DNA of 64,000 nt from Acidobacteriota bacterium (lineage in GTDB: Bacteria; Acidobacteriota; Terriglobia; Terriglobales; Acidobacteriaceae), in NCBI GenBank assembly GCA_021813745.1, contig JAKAJO010000076.1, forward strand, positions 32,728 to 96,727, read 5' to 3'. Positions 60,513-64,000 of the stretch are shown piece after piece. The notes under the pieces were generated by a model that saw nothing but the letters and a program-made list of their open reading frames with translations, did not search any database and was not told the origin of the DNA. The translations under genes were made by a program, and so were the position numbers. The stretch's first letter is position 1, and every line of letters begins with the position of its first letter.

Positions 60513-61706
60513 TCATTCGATGGGAAAGCGATAAGGCTTCAGTGCAGTTTTGCTACCGACCCTAGAAACGTTTATTGCAAGCTCGCCGCCGTCAAGGCTG
60601 GTCACCGCAATGTGCCAGTAAGAGCGGTCACCGTTCTCCGTCATATTCAGGTTTTTCTTATTTTCTGCAAGCCATGAATAAGGGACAGCAAACGCCTCAT
60701 TTCGATCCATGCAGGACAGCAGTAGAAAGCCCTCTTTAGCCTCAGCTAAGAAGTCGTCCCACTTTGGGTGAAAAGCGTACCAATACGGCTGGTAGTCCCC
60801 TGCATAGCGTTTTGAAACTGCGCAACAAACTCGAAGCTCTTTGTCAGAACTCCAGAAGAGGGTGCGACTTTGTTTCACCAGTTCTTTGCCTTTGATGGCG
60901 GCAAAGGCGTCCACCGCTTGTTGTCTCTTTGCATTCAGCAGTTCGGGCGCGGTCCTTATCTGCTTTCCTATCTCGTGCTCACCCGGCTCGCTAGGTGTTT
61001 CCTCTTCACTACCCTGCTGGTTCTCAACGTCAACAGCGGTTGTAAAGATTACGTCGATGATCTTGTCGATCTTCGTGTACTCAAACGGCTGCAGCAATTG
61101 GCGAATCTGGTTGATGGTTGCTGGGTCGTCTGACTTCTCCTTGATCTGCACAAGCTTGATAAGGCGCTCAATACTTATTAGGCGCATGTCCCACGCATAG
61201 CGGGAGCCCCGAACCTGTGCCTCTAGGGCACCCGTGTCTTCACGGCCGACGATGATTAGGATAGATGCCTCTCGCTGAACTTTCCCACCTGTATTGAGCT
61301 TCTCCTTGTAAATCGCCAGCTTGTCGAGCGAGATGGTCACATAATCCGTTGTCTTAACCTCGATGATTAGGTCGGGCTGTTCCCTATAGCGCCAAATCCC
61401 ATCGAAACCCACAGCATTCTTCTTCCCGTGATAGAGACCGTCCTCTACCTCAAAGTCCAGCCGCCTTCCCAGTTCATTTACGATGTCTTGAAGCACCAAG
61501 CCGCTCTTGTCGAACGCCTTTTCCAAGCAGTGACGTGCATAGCCGAAGAGACGTTCGCTTGGTGCCATCCTCAGAAACTGCCTGAACTCTGTTGAGCATT
61601 CGGTATTGTCACGCAGGTTACCGTCACCAGCATTTGAAAGCACCTGCTCAACGGTCAGTTTCAATACTTCATCTTTATTGCTCTTCCAAAAGCTCAAGAG
61701 GGCCAT
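60513..61706 (-). CDS. Solitary PD-(D/E)XK nuclease-like protein
   Basis: A 397-residue cytoplasmic protein. Residues 80-140 carry a restriction-endonuclease-like core: FDGIW (Asp102) and LIIEVKTTDYV with Glu116-Val117-Lys118, matching the D-x(n)-E-x-K metal motif, then SILIIVGREDTG and WDMRLISIERLIKL, typical of the fold's later strands. Residues 225-265 are an acidic Gln/Glu linker, and the last 110 residues (SRTLFWSSDKELRVCCAVSKRY, PYWYAFHPKWDDFL, YWHIAVTSLDG) resemble no family I know. No methyltransferase lies nearby. Base composition is lower in GC than uvrA, its upstream neighbour on the same strand, so transfer is plausible. Could be a solitary defence nuclease. Confidence 0.72.
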   Translation of the reverse strand: MALLSFWKSNKDEVLKLTVEQVLSNAGDGNLRDNTECSTEFRQFLRMAPSERLFGYARHCLEKAFDKSGLVLQDIVNELGRRLDFEVEDGLYHGKKNAVGFDGIWRYREQPDLIIEVKTTDYVTISLDKLAIYKEKLNTGGKVQREASILIIVGREDTGALEAQVRGSRYAWDMRLISIERLIKLVQIKEKSDDPATINQIRQLLQPFEYTKIDKIIDVIFTTAVDVENQQGSEEETPSEPGEHEIGKQIRTAPELLNAKRQQAVDAFAAIKGKELVKQSRTLFWSSDKELRVCCAVSKRYAGDYQPYWYAFHPKWDDFLAEAKEGFLLLSCMDRNEAFAVPYSWLAENKKNLNMTENGDRSYWHIAVTSLDGGELAINVSRVGSKTALKPYRFPIE

Positions 61707-61797
61707 GGCTTCCTCATCTATTACTGAAGAGATTAGGGTAGCAGCAAAGCCTCTTGGCCAATTTAGCAGCCGAAAGTTTGCAAGTCGCTATACATTC

Positions 61798-64000
61798 CTA
61801 CAGCACGCGGGCGAGCCAGTGGCCGGTGTGGGAGTGGAGGCTGGCGGCGATCTCTTCCGGCGTGCCTTCGGTGACGATCTGGCCGCCGGCTTCCCCGCCC
61901 TCGGGTCCGAGGTCGATGACCCAGTCGGCGGATTTGATCACGTCCAGATTGTGCTCGATGACGATGAGCGAGCCGCCGCCGTCGATGAGCTTGCGGAAGG
62001 CGGTGAGGAGCTTGGAGACGTCGTCGAAGTGGAGGCCGGTGGTGGGCTCGTCGAGGATGTAGAGGACGCGGCTGGCTTGCGACGGTTTGGCGCTGGCGTT
62101 GGCCGAGCGCACCTGGGCGAGATGGGCGGCGAGCTTGACGCGCTGCGCTTCTCCGCCGGAGAGCGTGGTAGCGGACTGGCCGAGACGCAGGTAGCCGAGG
62201 CCAATCTCGTCGAGGACGGCGAGCTTTTCGAGCAGGCGCGTCTGGCCGGTGAAGAAGCGCAGCGCTTCCTTGACGGTCATCTGCAGCACTTCATGAATGC
62301 TCTTGCCCTTGACCTTCACCTCGAGGATGCGGGGCTGGTAGCGCGTGCCGTTGCAGTCTTCGCAGGGCAGCTCGACGTCGGCGAGGAACTGCATTTCGAC
62401 GGTGACGGTGCCGTCGCCCTCGCAGGTGTTACAGCGGCCGCCGGGGACGTTGAAGGAGAAGTGGCCGGGCGTGAGCGAGAGGCGCTTGGCCTCAGGCTGC
62501 GCGGCGAAGAGCTCGCGGATGAGATCGAAGGCCTTGATGTAGGTGACGGGGTTGGAGCGGGGAGTGCGGCCGATGGGGGTCTGGTCGACGAGCACGACGT
62601 CATTGAGGCGCTCGACACCGGTGAGGGAGCGGTAGAGGCCGGTGGGGTCGCCGCCGTCGGTCTGGCCCAGAGCGCGGGCGACGGCGCGGTAGAGCACTTG
62701 ATGGACGAGGGTGGACTTGCCGGAGCCAGAGACGCCGGTGATGGCGACGAGCAGGCCGAGGGGGATTTCGACATCGAGGCCGCGGAGGTTGTTGCAGCGT
62801 GCGCCGCGGAGGACGAGCTTTTCGCGGCCGGGGGCGCGGCGGCGCGTGGGCACGGGGATGGAGAGCTTGCCGGAGAGATAGCGGCCGGTAAGCGAGTTGG
62901 GGTTGGCCTCGATTTCGGCGAGGTTGCCTTCGGCAAGCAGCTTGCCGCCGAACTCGCCTGCGCCGGGACCGAGGTCGAGGAGGTGGTCGGCGGCGCGGAG
63001 GACATCGGGGTCGTGCTCGACGACGATGATGGTGTTGCCGAGGTCGCGCAGCTCTTCAAGGATGTGGATGAGCTTGGCGGTGTCGCGCGTGTGCAGGCCG
63101 ATGGAGGGCTCGTCGAGGACGTAGAGCGCGCCGACGAGCTGGGAGCCGAGCGAGGTGGCGAGCTGGATGCGCTGGGCTTCGCCGCCGGAGAGCGTGCTGG
63201 CGAGGCGGTCGAGGGTGAGGTATTCGAGGCCCACGGCATCGAGGAAGCTGAGGCGCTGCTGGACCTCGTGGAGGATCTGGCCGGCAATCTCCTGCTGCAT
63301 GGGCGTGAGGGTGAGCGTGTGGAAGAAGTCTTTGGCGCGGGCGATGGTGAGCGCGGAGGCCTGGCAGACGTTCAGGCCGTTGAGGCGGACTGCGCGGGCC
63401 TCCGCGCGAAGACGCTGGCCGCGGCAGTCGGGGCACTCGGCGTAACCGCGGTATTTGCTGAGCATGACGCGGACGTGGAGCTTGTACTTCTTGCGCTCCA
63501 TCTGGGCGAAGAAGCCGTAGACGCCGTCGAAGCTGCCTTTGCCGCGGAGGACTATTTCCTGCACGGAGTCCGGGAGATCGCGCCAGGGGACGTCGAGGGG
63601 GATGCCGAGCGCGGGGGCCTGCTTGCGCAGATCGCTGAACCAGGGGCGGTATTTGGGGCGGTTCCAGGGGTCGATGGCTCCGTCGGCGAGGGTGAGGCCC
63701 TTGTCGGGGATGACGAGGTTGAGGTCGTAGTCGATGGTGTTGCCGAAGCCCTGGCAGCGCGGGCAGGCGCCGAAGGGGTTGTTGAAGCTGAAGAGGCGCG
63801 GCTCGGGCTCCTTGCCGGGGCGATGGCAGACGGTGCACTCGTATTCGCCGGAGAAGCGATGACGCGGGCGCTCAGGGGTTTCTTCACGCGGGACTTCTTC
63901 AAAGATGACTTCGCCGGCTTCGCGGTAGGCGATTTCGGCGGCATCAACGATGCGCGGGCGGTTTTCGGCGCTGACGACGATGCGGTCGAGGAGGACGAAG
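61798..64000 (-). CDS. uvrA: Excinuclease ABC subunit A, N-terminus cut by window edge
   Basis: DNA-damage sensor ATPase of nucleotide excision repair. The open frame runs off the right end, and about 734 codons are visible. It shows a first zinc knuckle (CTVCHRPG and CPRCQGFG), the first ABC signature [16 protein letters not shown] with Walker [15 protein letters not shown], the second Walker [16 protein letters not shown], the second zinc finger (CNTCEGDG and CEDCNGTRY), second signature [16 protein letters not shown] and Walker [16 protein letters not shown]. The C-terminus ends GHWLARVL. Very GC-rich codons produce spurious frames on both strands. Upstream of the nuclease-like gene by 91 nt. 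Confidence 0.97.
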   Translation of the reverse strand, partial: FVLLDRIVVSAENRPRIVDAAEIAYREAGEVIFEEVPREETPERPRHRFSGEYECTVCHRPGKEPEPRLFSFNNPFGACPRCQGFGNTIDYDLNLVIPDKGLTLADGAIDPWNRPKYRPWFSDLRKQAPALGIPLDVPWRDLPDSVQEIVLRGKGSFDGVYGFFAQMERKKYKLHVRVMLSKYRGYAECPDCRGQRLRAEARAVRLNGLNVCQASALTIARAKDFFHTLTLTPMQQEIAGQILHEVQQRLSFLDAVGLEYLTLDRLASTLSGGEAQRIQLATSLGSQLVGALYVLDEPSIGLHTRDTAKLIHILEELRDLGNTIIVVEHDPDVLRAADHLLDLGPGAGEFGGKLLAEGNLAEIEANPNSLTGRYLSGKLSIPVPTRRRAPGREKLVLRGARCNNLRGLDVEIPLGLLVAITGVSGSGKSTLVHQVLYRAVARALGQTDGGDPTGLYRSLTGVERLNDVVLVDQTPIGRTPRSNPVTYIKAFDLIRELFAAQPEAKRLSLTPGHFSFNVPGGRCNTCEGDGTVTVEMQFLADVELPCEDCNGTRYQPRILEVKVKGKSIHEVLQMTVKEALRFFTGQTRLLEKLAVLDEIGLGYLRLGQSATTLSGGEAQRVKLAAHLAQVRSANASAKPSQASRVLYILDEPTTGLHFDDVSKLLTAFRKLIDGGGSLIVIEHNLDVIKSADWVIDLGPEGGEAGGQIVTEGTPEEIAASLHSHTGHWLARVL

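Noticed and set aside
62316..63838. Minus-strand frames rich in Ser/Pro/Ala or Arg/Pro inside uvrA
   Set aside because: Alternative reading frames of uvrA; low complexity from GC-rich third positions.

Overview
The window is a gene-dense, moderately GC-rich bacterial chromosome segment with no rRNA, tRNA, CRISPR array, transposase or prophage that I could find. The gene content suggests a diderm, soil-type bacterium, most likely an acidobacterium (Acidobacteriaceae/Terriglobia). It combines a hopanoid cluster (hpnACDEGH, shc, ispH), lpxD and a PagL-like lipid A enzyme, System II-type cytochrome c assembly genes, a rhamnose-degradation cluster and a GH2 beta-mannosidase. The phylum call is inference from gene content, not from a marker-gene comparison.

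Layout. 1-8.8 kb: GH2 beta-mannosidase (cut by the window edge), GT4 glycosyltransferase, a small zinc-ribbon protein, a CCA/poly(A)-polymerase-like protein with a long charged tail, a conserved hypothetical, and lpxD with a lipoprotein. 9-22.5 kb: MASE1-PAS-GGDEF diguanylate cyclase, glutamate formimidoyltransferase, PagL-like protein, YebC, an operon mazG - GNAT - N-succinylamino-acid-racemase/OSBS-like enzyme, prepilin peptidase, TPR protein, SET-domain protein and S41 peptidase. 23-27.3 kb: dnaX - ebfC - (Tat-exported metallo-hydrolase) - recR, then a lone receiver. 27.5-31.8 kb: a two-gene ABC transporter of the nitrate/sulfonate/taurine type (no binding protein) and a Gfo/Idh/MocA oxidoreductase. 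32.2-38.4 kb: rhamnose cluster rhaI - hybrid regulator - rhaEW aldolase/dehydrogenase - rhaB.

38.4-51.1 kb, minus strand: an almost uninterrupted hopanoid region. In transcription order it is ispH, shc, hpnH, an uncharacterised 142-residue protein, hpnA, hpnG, two zinc alcohol dehydrogenases, hpnC, hpnD, hpnE. HpnC/D/E make squalene from farnesyl diphosphate, SHC cyclises it, HpnH adds adenosine and HpnG releases adenine. The two dehydrogenases sit exactly where an unidentified reductase of the side chain would be expected. One of them carries six tandem 11-residue repeats at its N-terminus.

51.3-64 kb: hicAB toxin-antitoxin, a membrane protein with a duplicated extracytoplasmic domain, uvrB, a pseudo-receiver that lacks its phospho-acceptor Asp, a cytochrome c maturation group (ccmF, ccmH, a small coiled-coil membrane protein, a carboxypeptidase-regulatory-like protein), a solitary PD-(D/E)XK nuclease-like protein, and uvrA (cut by the window edge).

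Start codons were re-chosen from ribosome-binding sites, signal peptides and 4-nt overlaps. Several secreted proteins appear to use TTG starts, and several genes have a -10-like hexamer 6-9 nt before the start codon, which suggests leaderless mRNAs.
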